Source of the DNA: Cercophora sp. LCS_1 | Taxonomy: Eukaryota; Ascomycota; Sordariomycetes; Sordariales; Lasiosphaeriaceae | DNA length: 64,000 bases | Direction: 5' to 3' | Assembly (NCBI GenBank): GCA_036250225.1 | Contig: JAPZLL010000073.1 | Span: forward strand, 1-64,000 | Shown: one piece after another, positions 19,723 to 31,226 of the stretch | How the letters are laid out: each line of letters opens with the position of its first letter | Numbering within the stretch: the stretch's first letter is position 1 | Notes under the pieces: generated by a model | Databases searched by the model: none | The model's input: the letters and a program-made list of their open reading frames with translations, nothing else | Told to the model about the DNA's origin: nothing | Position numbers and translations under genes: made by a program

Positions 19723-22239
19723 CTAATCAATGATACCCTCGGGCAGGATCGACACGTAGTCGATCGGCGCCGGCTCCAGCCCATCTGGCTGGCCCACAAT
19801 CTTGAGGGTCGAACCCTTCTTGACCGACACACTCTTGAAGGTGATACGGGAGGCCGTGTGTCCGTCAATGTATGGCGACGGGGCGCGGCCAAGCTCGTAC
19901 TCGAGATCACCCTTCCACTTGCCGACCAGACCGTCGTCGAGGAACAGCGACCATGTCGAGTTACCGAGGGCCATGTCGTAGTAGTTGACGGCCAAGTCAT
20001 ACTTGCCCGTCTCGACTTGGAGGGTGGTGGAGGCGGTGCCGACAGTCGAGTTGGTCTCAGTCACGACGCAGTGGAACTTGCTGGCGGCCTCGAACGGCGA
20101 GACCAGGTAGCTCTTGTAGCCCTCGAGCTTCATGTCCTCCGCCTCGATGCGATACTTGTGGTTGCCAACCCGTCCAAGCTCATCCGGAATGCTCGACTTG
20201 TTGAAGTAGAATGTGTTGATACTGTCTCTCCAGACAAGAGCGTGACCGGCCTGGTACACGAGTCTGAACAGGATGTGCTCGTACCGCTCGTCGTCGAGAC
20301 GTCCCTTCAGACTCTCCCACAGCGGAACCCACTTCTGCACCAGACTGCTTCCGGCGTAATGGGCGTCGTAAAAGTGCTGGATGACCGTCTTGCCCGACTT
20401 GAGCTTCTGCGTGTACGGGACGTGGTGGAACCACAGCAACAAATTGTCGGGTGTCGTCTCAACCTCCTCGTACATCTTGGCGATCTCAGGGGGATACTGC
20501 CCGGCAAAACCGGTTCCGTTCTTGACCGTCCTGTCCATGCCGAGCGTGTCGCTATCAGCACGCGTCCACTGACCCCAGGGATTTCCATCCTGAGAGGCCG
20601 GGTTCGGACCATAATGTCCAAGGAGAATATCCGTCAGCGTCTGGATGCCGAGATTGCCCGTGTAGTTCTCATACGCGGGCCAACTCTCCATCTGGATCTT
20701 CTCAATCGCGGCATTGACCTTTTGATCGAACCCAAACGTCAACGTGGTCCACTCGCGCAAAAGTCCAACACTCGTCTCCTTCGGATCCCACGCCAACTTG
20801 CCATAGGCATACAGGTTGGCCATGGCGAGGTGACTGCCCAACCACGTCGTGTTGGTGCCCACATTCACCACACCCGCATACCCACCCAGCTTGCGCTTGA
20901 ACCGCTTCCCGCTGACGATATCACGCACCCTGGTCTCCTGGCTGTCGACCCGCATATCGAAATCCAAAATCTCCTTCCACATAGGCGCTTGATACACCAC
21001 ATGCGCCTGCTGCCCAAGATACTCCTGCGTAACCTGCAACTCGATCGTCGCACCGGTTTTCCTCAGGTGGCTGAAGAGCGGTGACACAGGCTCGCGGACC
21101 TGGAAATCGATAGGCCCGTACTTGATCTGGATGACCACATTGTCCTCAAACTTGTCGTCCAAGCCGCGGAAGTAGTCACCCGCCGCATTCGCGCGATCCG
21201 CCTTCCAGTCGAGCGTCTGGTTCAAGCTGCGATGATCGTAGACGAACGCCCGGAAGAGGATAATGCCGCCGTGTTTCTGCAGTGTCTTGGCAAAGAGATT
21301 GGCGCCGTCGGCGAGGGTGCGGTTGTACGTCATCGGCCCCGGCTGGCCTTCGGAGTTCGCCTTGACGAGATAGCCTGCCATGTCGGGGATGCGCTTGTAC
21401 AGGTTGTCCGTGATGCCCTGCCACCAGGTGGCGACTTTGGCATCAAGCGGGTCGAAGGTGTCTAGACCACCGAGGAGTTGGGGCGCGGCGAAATTGAGCG
21501 ATAGACCGAGCTGGATGCCGTAGGGACGGAAGACATTGGCGATGCGTGCCAGACCGTCCATGTTCTCGGGTGTCAGGATCGATGCATTGGCGTTTACGTT
21601 GTTGACCACTGCGGCGTTGATGCCGATGGACGCCAGGAGACGCGCGTATTGACCAGCGCGGGTGAGATCAGGCCGGATGACGCCGTCCCAGAAGAAGATG
21701 GAGTCGCCGCCATAACCGCGCTCGACGGAGCCGTGCGTGCCGCCGTCTTGCATGTTGTCCCAGTGGTTGACCCATCGCACGGGCGCATCGGGGTTGGAGG
21801 TGAGGGTGTAGTCGGACACGTTGCCCTGCGCCAGGACCGAGAGGTAGTGGAATGTGCCGTAGAGGGCGCCGCGCTCGTTGTGGCCGAGGATCAGGACGTT
21901 GCCCTTGGACACGGACAGGTGGAAGCCATCTTCGATCAGTTCGGGGACCGACTTGGTGGGGTTCTTGTCGAGGAAGGCGGACACGGTGCCGACGGTGACG
22001 GTCGAGTTGGAGGCGCCGACAGTCAGGTTCTTGCCGAAGAGACCCGAGATGCCGTCGACGAGTTCCTTGCCGGCGGTAAAAACCGGGGATCCCTCGGTCG
22101 CATTCAGAACAACGACCGACGACGGGAGACGGTCGTGGTTGCAGGATGCGCTGGGAACACGGGCATAGCGCAGCCAGGCAGCGAGGCCGTCCTCGGCAGC
22201 GGCAAGGCCGGCAACAGCGAGCCACAACAAACTCCGCAT
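19723..22239 (-). CDS. aguA: Xylan alpha-1,2-glucuronidase, GH67, secreted
   Basis: 838 aa, intronless, start ATG 22239 with signal peptide MRSLLWLAVAGLAAA. The upstream open frame uses no better ATG. The three GH67 regions are present: an N-terminal domain, the TIM-barrel from about residue 150 (WVNHWDNMQDGGTHGSVERG) and a long helical C-terminal domain. The general acid of the family falls in KANSEGQPGP. The paired carboxylates that activate water fall in YGPIDFQ and VTQEYLGQ. Many NxS/T sites fit secretion. GH67 releases (4-O-methyl-)glucuronic acid from the non-reducing end of xylo-oligosaccharides and works with xylanases. Length is normal for fungal AguA. A 463-aa antisense open frame over the 3' half is a shadow of its codon bias. 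Confidence 0.96.
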   Translation of the reverse strand: MRSLLWLAVAGLAAAEDGLAAWLRYARVPSASCNHDRLPSSVVVLNATEGSPVFTAGKELVDGISGLFGKNLTVGASNSTVTVGTVSAFLDKNPTKSVPELIEDGFHLSVSKGNVLILGHNERGALYGTFHYLSVLAQGNVSDYTLTSNPDAPVRWVNHWDNMQDGGTHGSVERGYGGDSIFFWDGVIRPDLTRAGQYARLLASIGINAAVVNNVNANASILTPENMDGLARIANVFRPYGIQLGLSLNFAAPQLLGGLDTFDPLDAKVATWWQGITDNLYKRIPDMAGYLVKANSEGQPGPMTYNRTLADGANLFAKTLQKHGGIILFRAFVYDHRSLNQTLDWKADRANAAGDYFRGLDDKFEDNVVIQIKYGPIDFQVREPVSPLFSHLRKTGATIELQVTQEYLGQQAHVVYQAPMWKEILDFDMRVDSQETRVRDIVSGKRFKRKLGGYAGVVNVGTNTTWLGSHLAMANLYAYGKLAWDPKETSVGLLREWTTLTFGFDQKVNAAIEKIQMESWPAYENYTGNLGIQTLTDILLGHYGPNPASQDGNPWGQWTRADSDTLGMDRTVKNGTGFAGQYPPEIAKMYEEVETTPDNLLLWFHHVPYTQKLKSGKTVIQHFYDAHYAGSSLVQKWVPLWESLKGRLDDERYEHILFRLVYQAGHALVWRDSINTFYFNKSSIPDELGRVGNHKYRIEAEDMKLEGYKSYLVSPFEAASKFHCVVTETNSTVGTASTTLQVETGKYDLAVNYYDMALGNSTWSLFLDDGLVGKWKGDLEYELGRAPSPYIDGHTASRITFKSVSVKKGSTLKIVGQPDGLEPAPIDYVSILPEGIID

Positions 22240-23809
22240 CGTGAGGATTGCAAGTGACGCTAAGCGTTGTTGATGGTGGTCATGTTTACAACACACCGGC
22301 GCATCACAGATTCTTATTATGCGGTCATTGACGACAAGTGCCAGTGCTAGGGTAGCATTCGTCCCTGGTGTTTAATTCCCCAGGTCAATTTATCCAGAAA
22401 CCCACCTGCTCGGGAACCACATGTTCCCCCTCTTGCCAAGCACTGCAACGCTCGACGGGGTGTATTTCCACCACTCACCGTGCTTATTGGTTGTACGTCC
22501 AGCGATCGGCCATAGCGACTCCACTAGGTTCCAACGGTCCGTCCGGGTCTCCGCGATGCTACCAAATCAAGATGGTCGTCCCGGACACACAATTCAGCCT
22601 GTTTATGTCCGAGGACACATTACCGGCTCGGCAAACCCTGCAAACACGACAAATGGACGTCGTCATGCCGAACGGGTCCAATGTCGGATGCACGTGTTGG
22701 TGCCCGTTAATGCTACTTTGGATGCTGGGTTGCATATGCTTGGCAGCCATTGATATTGAAGAGTTCCTTCCCGAGCGACTTTTTTTGGGTTGGTTCTTGG
22801 TGGGAAGGGTGGTGGTGCAACGACAAGGCGGGTTATCGGGACGTGATCAATTGCAGTTGTTGGTACCCGGCTTGGAATGTTGAGGCGAAGATGACCAAGT
22901 TGTGGGAAGAGTCCACTTTGCCCGCTTCCCTTTTTCCACATCATGTGAGATCGGCGTGCCCCGTCGTATGGTCCACGGTCGGTGACTTCATCCTTGTGGG
23001 GTTGGCGGCAAAAGATCACATTCTGGGTGTTAGGATTTACGAGGTTTTCTGGCTACTTCTGCATCAAAGTACCGACCATAAATCCCAAGTCCGGGTGCAA
23101 GTTGTCTCTGGCATTCTTGTGCCTCGCGACCCTTCTGCTACCCGTTTTTTATTTACGTCCACCGTTAGTCCCGTGACTGCGTTTGAAGAACCAAGAACCC
23201 GTGGGTGGCTCCTCTCCTCACATTCACTCTTATTTTTTTTTCGCATGTCTGGTGGTGTGTGTCGTCTCGTGCCGCATGGGACGCTCGACTGGACGCAAGT
23301 CCGATCGCTTAATCGGAGAATTTATGCATATCACAATAATGTTCTTACTGCATTGCTGGAATAGTCGCTGCTCATAGTGCGACCCACTGGCACTTCAGTA
23401 CTCACTGGTGAAGCAGCGATGCTGATCTTTGTGGCTCTTGAAAGCTCCACCATTCTGGTAACCCTGAACCCAGTGCCTTCGCTTGGGAATTACTGCCAAC
23501 AAAAAAAACAACGGCGGGGAGGTGGAGCAACCCACCCAGACTGGACGCTTTGAGGAAGGACGTCTAACCCGGATTGAAGCACGACTGTGTACAGTAGTTC
23601 CCGGACGGGACGTCAACACACGGCGCGCCGATCATGACTCACTTACGCTGGTAAACGCTCGCAAACTCGCAGCTTCGAACCCCCACAATAAACGGCAAGC
23701 TTTGACCGATATCGGTTTCATTTAGGTCTTCCCAGTGGAGATTCCCAATTCCCAATGTCATCCCCCACCCCCCCTACATCTCCGCTGGTACACACGTCTT
23801 GTTCTGTCT
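22240..23809. other. 1.6-kb intergenic region
   Basis: Holds the promoter of the GH67 gene and the 3' flank of the HET-NB-ARC-TPR gene. Open frames are short and of low-quality composition. No gene supported. Confidence 0.45.
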
Positions 23810-26809
23810 TCATTCTGCCGTCCCAACAGCCCCACCTTGCGGAAGATCACCCGCTTCTCCCTCCCACTCTAGTAAATAATGGATACTCGCTTCCGTATAC
23901 GGATGATCTGAGCCAAGCACGCGCCGCCGAGAATCAACGCACCGACGCATCAAGTCTATAGCCTCGCGAAGGCGGCCGTGGGCTTTCCAGGTAAAAGCCA
24001 AGTTATTCATACTCATCAGTGTATCGGGGTGCTCCTCTCCCAATACCCTCTTTTGAATTTCCAAACATCGAACCTCCAGCTCTTCAGCATCCTGTAGTCG
24101 GCCTTGGTTTGTGTATGTCGATGCCAAGTTATTTATAGTGTTCAGTGTATCGGGGTGCTCCTCTCCCAATACCCTCTTTCGAATTTCCAAACATCGAACC
24201 TCCAGCTCCTCAGCATCCTGTAGTCGGCCTTGGTTTCTGTATGTCGATGCCAAGTTACTCATACCCGATAGTGTATCGGGGTGCTCCTCTCCCAATACCC
24301 TCTTTCGAATTTCCAAACATCGAACCTCCAGCTCCTCAGCATCCTGTAGTCGGCCTTGGTCTGTGTATGTCGATGCCAAGTTATTTATAGTGTTCAGTGT
24401 ATCGGGGTGCTCCTCTCCCGATACCCTCTTTCGAATTTCCAGCACTTTAGTGTCTATCCCCTCTGCCTCTTTCAATCGGCCTTGACCCCGATATATCAAA
24501 GCCAGACCGGTCATGCTAGACAGAGTAGCTCCATGTTCCTCTCCTAGTAATCCGGTACGTATTTGTACCGCTTGTGTGAGGAATTTCTCCGCGTCCTTCC
24601 CCCGGCCCTGGTCGTCGAGAAAACTCGCGGCATTGTGCAGAATCTTGGATCTTGCCAGCTCCCCATCTCTCAAACCGGTGCCCTTGAGCTGCAGCAGAGC
24701 ATGTACATGAGGGAGATATGCGCTGCATTTTGCCCAGTTTTTGTATTCGCCGAATGGGTATTTGCGAGACATGATCAACAGCGCCTGGTCGGCGAACTGA
24801 GGCATCGTGTGTTGCTGGTCGAGCCACTTCCGAGTCACCAACTGCACGAGCCGATGCATGTTGTAGCTTCGGCTGTTGTCTTCGGTGATGAGTGAGAATG
24901 CCTTGAGAGTCCCTAATGACTTTGCCATTTCGATCTTCCCCCTTGGTCGTTGGTGCTTTTTATGCTTCTTCTTCAGGATAAAAGAAGTCCCTTTCCTTAC
25001 CCCTAGTTCACGTATCAGTTGTCTTTTGCTGGCAGGCTTCTGCCATTCATCCCGGTTGTCGTCATAGCTAGATAGAAATTCCAGTGGAATGGCCTGCCGG
25101 TCAAAAAGGCTCATCAACGACAGAAGCTCGCCTGCGAAGCAGTCCTGCTGTTGAATCTGCTCAAATGAAAGAATCCAGGTTTGCACCAGCGCATGGGGTG
25201 TGTCCGAGTCTCTACCAGCCATCTCAACCTTCTCGCTCAAGAGTTTGACGAGGTGGTCGTCGCTTTCTTCCAAGAGGCGTAAGTACCCGTTGACCGAAAT
25301 GCTCGTTTTCTGGATGAAAGCAGCGGCTTGGCCCAATGCGAGCGGCAAGTGTTCCAGGCGGGCGGATAGTGTCGCCAGTTCCTCCGGATCCAAGTTGTGT
25401 CCTTTGAGCTTCCCCTGCAGCAGCTGTCTCGACTCGTCTTCACCCATTTTGTCGACCTCAATCAGACGCCCGTTTCCCATAAGGTTCATGCCGGCTTCCT
25501 TATTCCTCGTCGTGGTGAGGATTGATCCATGGGCGCATTCGGGAATCCACTGCGCCAGACTCGTTGGGCCAGTGAAAAGCTCGGCGTCATCGGCGTTGTC
25601 GACGACCATGAGCCATCTCCCCCGGTCCGGGCTCTTTAGCCAATTCTTAACCAGGGGTAACACGTCTAAGTTGGGGTCCTCGTGGCTTGGAATAGAACAT
25701 TGCTTCGCGATAAATGAATATGCATCGCGAAATCGTTCTGCGGTGCTTGCATGTACCCAAAAGACTGAGATTCCGGGCCTTGCCCATCGAAGTCGATACA
25801 AGAACTCTATTGCAACCTGTGTTTTCCTGTCCGGAGTTAGTCGGCTTCTTTTCGAGGAATGGGGTCAAGATAGGTATTCTACATACCCAACCCCCCCAAG
25901 TCCGTAGAGCGAAACCCTGTGTTGTGCTGTGTCGGCGACCTGGGGAGATCGAAAGCCAAGTTCGTCCTCAAGCTGGTTGAGAATTTCCGATCGACCAGCA
26001 AAGTTGGGGTTACTCGTATATGGCACAAGGCAGACGCCAAGAACCTTGCCATCTTGACCTTGAGTGTGACCAGGCGATCCTTCGCCGCCAAATTGTTCCT
26101 TGATTTCTTTCTTCAGTCGATAATCGGCCTTGACTCTACCCTCTCCGTACAAAACTGGCATAGAAACATCGAAGATACCGAGCAGTGAATACGCCCAATC
26201 CTCCTCCCGCGTGGTTTGGCGGCTCTCGGCCCATTTGAAGCGCTCCTCAATCTGGAAACCGGCGAGAGGAGCCCCACAAAGCGCATTGACATCGATACTG
26301 GTGATTTCACGGATCTGCCGCTGTAGGGACACTTTGTCTCCGAGTAAGGTCCCATCTCGTGTGAAAAATTGAACCGACTTTGGCGCCAAAAGTTCTTGCA
26401 AGGTCCAACCGCGCTTAAACCACCTGCTTTCGCGAAAGTTCGATTCCCACCCACAGCCCGGGGTCGCGGTGGGAACATCCCAAAGAAACACATAGCACCG
26501 AGTCGACTTCTCATACCACTTGAACATGGAGTTGATGGCCTCGGAGAGTTCGGCGCTGTCTGTTTTCTTGATGCAGCACGTGTCGATCCAAAAGTACTGC
26601 AGGCCATGTTGATCGGCCTGATCAGCACAAAAGCGGATCTTGTCGTAGCCAGCCTTGTCTTTTCCCGTCCCATCCGTCAAGTCCTGGAAGGTGACCTCTT
26701 CGGAATCGGGTCCCCATGTGTGCGAGAGGATCGCGTAGGGGGGGATGTTGATGATTAAATCCCTCGTGAGGCAAAAGCTGCCGTCGGGCTTGCGCTGAAG
26801 AAGTCGCAT
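23810..26809 (-). CDS. HET-NB-ARC-TPR receptor (fungal NLR-like)
   Basis: Exons 26809-25887 and 25826-23810 give 979 aa. The intron 25886-25827 (GTATGT, CTAAC, GGACAG, phase 2) falls inside the P-loop, splitting GLGGVG from KTQVAIEF. Residues 1-230 form a HET domain of the MRLL type: IPPYAILSHTWG, YFWIDTCCIKK, WFKRGWTLQELLAP, EDWAYSLLGIFDVSMPVLYGEG. Then NB-ARC: P-loop GLGGVGKT near residue 303, Walker B RWLMVVDNADD, and LEHLPLALGQAA. The C-terminus has TPR units of 42 aa (GRLQDAEELEVRCLEIRKRVLGEEHPDTL-type), encoded by 126-bp near-identical repeats. Architecture is that of fungal NLRs: TPRs sense, NB-ARC switches, HET executes cell death. It is fully intact. Confidence 0.95.
23895..24650 (-). 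repeat. 126-bp tandem repeats encoding TPR units
   Basis: The string GTATCGGGG (plus strand) recurs at 24021, 24147, 24273 and 24399, exactly 126 nt apart. Diverged copies begin at 23895 and 24525 in the same register. The first 88 nt of the copies at 24147 and 24273 are identical, and the copy at 24021 differs at two of these positions. The 3' ends of the copies at 24021 and 24273 match each other but not that at 24147, a mosaic pattern. Each unit encodes 42 aa. Confidence 0.93.
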
Positions 26810-28796
26810 CGCCCCCAAACAAGGTAGATCTCCGCTGAATGCTTCGGAACACGCAAGAAGGAATTTCGGTTTCCCAGTCGGATCGGCGAAGAGCGCGCGG
26901 CTGGCGGAGAAACAGTTGATGTGAGGTCGGTCAATGTCGCTCGTTGGGCAGCAAGGGCTATGGTTGAGCGGGGTTCTCTCACGTGAGGTTTGGCTGAGGC
27001 TGAGGCACCGCGATGGCTCTTTCGTGGTGATTGGTTAGATATCGTGGTGGCCGCCTGTTGAGGCGGAGAATTATGCGGCATTCTGCAGGTGGTCAGGTGA
27101 TTGATCACCCAGGTGCTCCTTCGAGAAGCGACAACTTGATGATAATGAAGGAGGAGGCCAGCTTTCAGTGTACGCTGGACTTCCCCCTGCCCTTAAACTC
27201 GACCTGGGCAAAGGCGCAATATTTCAACTTGACCGCGCAGAGCAGACTCCTGCGCCCGACACGGTTACTGAGCTTGACTTTCCAATTGAAGTTTGTAGCT
27301 TTCTATAAGATGAAGGGGCTTGTTGGGCAATAGTATCTCCTGCATCCAATGACACCAAGGCCTTGCGCGGGGATAGAGTTGACAAATTCAGCCACTCAAT
27401 AGAAAATGAGAGACAAAAATAAAGTGCACGCTCTGCAACTCACTAGGAACAAGCACTGGTATTTCGGCGCTCAGACAGAACCAACACGAGCTGACCGGAT
27501 CCGGGGATACCTCAATCCCGTCGCGCGGCGATATCAATCCCAATGCAGAGTCCGAAGGGATTCCACGCCATCGTAAACCCGGCATCTCATAAGTGTCAGA
27601 CATCTCACACTGAACCGATTTGTTCTATTTCAACATGCAGATCATCGCATCCCTTTCTGCGTTCCACATTCCAACATGCACCCCCCTTGAAACGTGGTGT
27701 GTCGTCCCATGCAGCCGGGAATCGTCAAGCAATGTATTGGATCGCTTGGGTGTGGCGTCCCTGGTTATCCCGGTTGCGCTATTTGATGGCTGCAGCTTGG
27801 CAAGCCCCTATCACACCATGTCCCATCAGCCCAGGAGTCGTGGGGGTTTCCTACGACGGCCAACGTCTTGCACACCGGAGTGACGAAATGGGAAAAAGAC
27901 AGATTTCAAGTATTCTTTGCTTTATATATATATATATACAAGTGTCCTTTGAAGCCCGGTGCGGGGTTTCCTTGTAGAAGAACAACAACAAAAACAACAG
28001 GACAGGCATCGAGTTTTGGGTGCAAACTGCAGGCCGTGCAATGACCCGAGCAGCGGGAATTGGACGACAATCGGAAATGATCGACGCATGGGTAGGTACT
28101 TGCTCGAGGTGGGGGTGCTCAGCCTCAACGACACATCACACAATCCCCGAACTCCGCGGTTCGGTCGAGGGTCCCAGGCGGAGCTTTGCGTGGGAAAAAG
28201 GGGCGCTGGAATGCAAGCGGCATCGATGCAAGGGGATAAGGTGCCCAGTTCCAGCTGGGTTCAGAGCAGTGGCGGCTGACTCCAACCCCTGAATGATTGT
28301 TAGCTCGGAACTTCTGGCGCGCGAAGTGGGTCCTCCACAGAATCAATCCCGAGAACCTTCTCCAGTTGGGTTTAGTGAGTGCTTTTAGTTCAAGATTCCT
28401 GGAAAAAGACCCTTGAAGGCCCAGTTATGTCTCCAAGAGCGCACTTATTGCCTCGCTCCTGATCCCTGTTCGAGTACCGAGCTAACAATTAGTCAGGGGT
28501 TGGAGTGTCCAAAAGCAATAGTGTGTCCCCTCACACCAATAACACCACACCTTCCCAAGACCGCCTGGCATGAGGAGGGGGGCTGTAGGCGCGGGGACGC
28601 GACGGCTGAGGCCGCATCCTGACTCAGTGTTGGGTACCTGCAGCCACCCACGAGACGCCACCACAAGCATGGGGTGATGGAGAGCTGGCCCATCCTGCCG
28701 GGAAAGGGGCATGTGTCAAAACCCTTTGCCCCCGTCACCCGCCTTTCCGTCTTTGTGGCAGTTCTTTCTTTCTCCGGGGCAGCCCGCACTGGCAAG
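26810..28796. other. 2-kb intergenic region
   Basis: Contains a (TA)n microsatellite at about 27924-27938. No gene could be supported; open frames are short. It holds the upstream regions of the divergent HET-NB-ARC-TPR and GT32 genes. Confidence 0.45.
27924..27938. repeat. TA dinucleotide microsatellite
   Basis: A run of TATATATATATATA immediately upstream of a C-A-A-G-T-G sequence; no associated element seen. Confidence 0.7.
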
Positions 28797-30086
28797 ATGG
28801 AGTGGCTCACTGTCCTCATCCAGAAGCATGTCCTTCGTTTTCTGTTTCCCTCCTTCTTTGTAATGACACTTACGCTCATTATTGTTGTCAACCACCACTT
28901 GACCTTTCATTCGTTTCTTAGCCCTGTCGAGTACACCTTTGGTTCTCAGACCAGGAGCGCTGTTGTCTCCCCGCGTCTCCAGGTCGCCGCTCCCTCAAAC
29001 ACGACGCTCGACGACCACGCTCATTCGAATATCACCACTCCTTCCAACACCACTGCATTTCCCACCTCAACAGATCCCTCCAACTCAACAAACCCCTCCA
29101 ATACCACACGTCCCAACGAGAGCGGCCACATTCCCAACATCGTTCACTACGTCTACCTCCTCCCCGACACGGCAAGAACCTTCTCCTTCCAGTTCAAACA
29201 CCTCCTCTCCATCTACGCCTCATACATGTACCTCAACCCCACCACAATCTACCTCCACACCAACGCAAACGCCCACGCCATCGACGAGGCGCGCTCTTCC
29301 AACGCCAACAAATGGAACCGCCTCCTCCTCGACATCCCGACCCTCCGCATCAACCGCGTGGAATCCCCGACCCACGCCGCGAACGGTAAAGCCCTCGCCA
29401 ACATCGAGCACAAGTCCGACTTTGTCCGCACAGCCGTCGTCTCCGAGATGGGCGGCCTATACCTCGATTTCGACGCCCATCCCCTTCGCGACGTCAAAGT
29501 CCTTCGCGAAAGCGGCTTCAGCGCAATCTTTGGGAGGCAGCATAAAGGCGAGGTGAACAACGGCGTGTTCTTGGCGAAACCGGGTGCGTTGTTGCTCGAT
29601 GTCTGGAAGCGGGAAATGAATCGGGTGTATGACGGCCGTTGGTCGACACATGGGAACGGGGTTTTGACAAAGATCTGTCCACGGCTTATGAGGAATCCGG
29701 GAGAGGTGTTGATTCTGGAGCAGGATGCGTTGCAGCCTGGGAGCTGGGAGCCACGTGATACAGCGAATCTGTTTGCGGTGCATAGTGAGACGAGATCGAA
29801 TTTGGAGGGGAAGAAAAATGGGGATGTGTTGGAGGATTTTGTGGATACGGATGTGCAGGGGCTGCGGAAACGGGGAGAGAGGTGGGAGAGGGATTATTCC
29901 AGCACGTTTGTCTTGCATGCTTTTGATCCGAGCAGGAATGGGAAGGCGATTGAAGGATTTAAGCATGTTACGCCGCGGTATGTGCTGGAAAGACGGAGTA
30001 ATTTTGCGAGGGCGGTGTATCCGGTTGCGAAGCGGTTGTATGAACTGCAACTGTTAAGTTGGAATGATACGCATTTGGGGGATTGA
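28797..30086 (+). CDS. Type II membrane glycosyltransferase with DXD motif (GT32-like)
   Basis: 429 aa from ATG 28797 (GGCAAGATGG, good context). An in-frame ATG at 28677 would add 40 residues without obvious merit. A short cytoplasmic tail is followed by one membrane anchor (FLFPSFFVMTLTLIIVV, about residues 15-31). A Ser/Thr/Asn-rich stem with many glycosylation sites follows. The catalytic domain begins IPNIVHYVYLLPD. The sugar-nucleotide-binding DXD motif is in GGLYLDFDAHPLRDV, and NNGVFLAKPG follows, both typical of Gly_transf_sug/GT32 mannosyl- or related transferases. Likely a Golgi enzyme for protein or lipid glycans. Intronless. Confidence 0.9.
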   Translation: MEWLTVLIQKHVLRFLFPSFFVMTLTLIIVVNHHLTFHSFLSPVEYTFGSQTRSAVVSPRLQVAAPSNTTLDDHAHSNITTPSNTTAFPTSTDPSNSTNPSNTTRPNESGHIPNIVHYVYLLPDTARTFSFQFKHLLSIYASYMYLNPTTIYLHTNANAHAIDEARSSNANKWNRLLLDIPTLRINRVESPTHAANGKALANIEHKSDFVRTAVVSEMGGLYLDFDAHPLRDVKVLRESGFSAIFGRQHKGEVNNGVFLAKPGALLLDVWKREMNRVYDGRWSTHGNGVLTKICPRLMRNPGEVLILEQDALQPGSWEPRDTANLFAVHSETRSNLEGKKNGDVLEDFVDTDVQGLRKRGERWERDYSSTFVLHAFDPSRNGKAIEGFKHVTPRYVLERRSNFARAVYPVAKRLYELQLLSWNDTHLGD

Positions 30087-30494
30087 GGGATACGCGAGGC
30101 AGAGAGGCATCGCCTGGGGACGGGCCGATGCATGCAAAAGATGGAAGGCCATGAGATTTGCTCGGAAGTCGGATGACGCGTCGAGTTGATGGGCTTGGGT
30201 CCGAGGGTTCTCGCATTGGGATGATCCTGTGAAAGCGGAGAATCCGAGGACCGAAAATGGAGAGACCCGAATCGAACACAGTCAGGGAGACAAGTGCTGG
30301 ACCGTTGCGGGCGCCGTCGCGGGGATTTGGTCGAGGCCGATGAGACAGGACTTATGATCGGAATGATGGCCAGCTGTTTCGAGGAGACGGGGTATCAACC
30401 TCTGGCGTGATGGCCGTGGACTGCACCTGGGATGCAAGGATTCAGGAGAACACAAACATGGACAATCGGAGAGAATAGATACCCTTGTGTTCGG
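30087..30494. other. Convergent 3' region between GT32 and MYND-like genes
   Basis: 408 nt between two stop codons on opposite strands. No gene seen; it presumably holds both 3' untranslated regions. Confidence 0.5.
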
Positions 30495-31226
30495 TTACTC
30501 CATCTCCATCGTGACGTTGGCCTTGACCTCCTCTCCGTCCTCGGGATTCCCATCCTCAACTGTCCTACCTTCGTCCACGTTCGTTGCCTCAGGCTTCGCT
30601 TCGCCCAACCGATCCAAAACCTCCTTTATCCCTCTCTCCCAGCGCCCATCCCCCCAATCCACAACAACATCAACCACATCCCTCCAGTCCACGGCATCCA
30701 CATCCTGATACGTCCCCGGATCAACCATACCACCTCGACTCCTCGTCATGGCAAGGACAACCACCTCGCCCTTCCACGGATGGAACAACTTGTCCTCACC
30801 CCCTGCTAACGCAGCAAGACACTGGTTCCCATCTCCCTCCTTACAAGACCACACCTCCAGCATGCTCCGCGTGTCTCTGTCCCTCACACGGTTCCGCTCG
30901 CGGTGCATGGCCTCTGGGGAAGCATCCTCGGGAAAGAGACTGTAAATACTTGGTTCCGAGAATGAAATGCCTGATGTGTCATCGGAGAAAGAGGTTATCG
31001 GAATGCGAACGAGTTTTGGGATAGGAGATGACGAGGGGAGATGGACTGCCAGGACGGAGTTGATATCCTCGTCGGCAGGGGGAGGGGAGACGAGGGATGA
31101 GCAGAGGAGGGCGTGGGACTCATCCGAGGAGACGTGGTGGGTGCAGTAGAGGGGGATTTGGCAAGTCCCGCAAGGGACGGTGGCCGGGAGGGGGCACAGA
31201 AGGCATGTTTCGGGGGAGTTTGTCAT
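30495..31226 (-). CDS. MYND-like zinc-finger protein
   Basis: 243 aa, start ATG 31226 (MTNSPETCLLC); the longer frame uses a GTG only. The N-terminus has CLLCPLPATVPCGTCQIPLYC followed by His residues and a further Cys about 14 residues on. This CxxC-x7-CxxC-x4-C pattern fits a variant MYND or HIT-type zinc finger for protein-protein contacts. The rest has no known domain: a Ser/Pro-rich linker, a segment with WKGEVVVLAMTR, and a very acidic C-terminal tail. Likely a fungal-specific regulatory or adaptor protein. Confidence 0.78.
   Translation of the reverse strand: MTNSPETCLLCPLPATVPCGTCQIPLYCTHHVSSDESHALLCSSLVSPPPADEDINSVLAVHLPSSSPIPKLVRIPITSFSDDTSGISFSEPSIYSLFPEDASPEAMHRERNRVRDRDTRSMLEVWSCKEGDGNQCLAALAGGEDKLFHPWKGEVVVLAMTRSRGGMVDPGTYQDVDAVDWRDVVDVVVDWGDGRWERGIKEVLDRLGEAKPEATNVDEGRTVEDGNPEDGEEVKANVTMEME

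Noticed and set aside
19693..21084. 463-aa open frame on the plus strand
   Set aside because: Lies antisense to the GH67 gene; composition and lack of domains show it is a shadow of third-position GC bias.
23640..23710. tRNA-like B-box (GCTTCGAACCC)
   Set aside because: No matching A-box or cloverleaf could be drawn around it.
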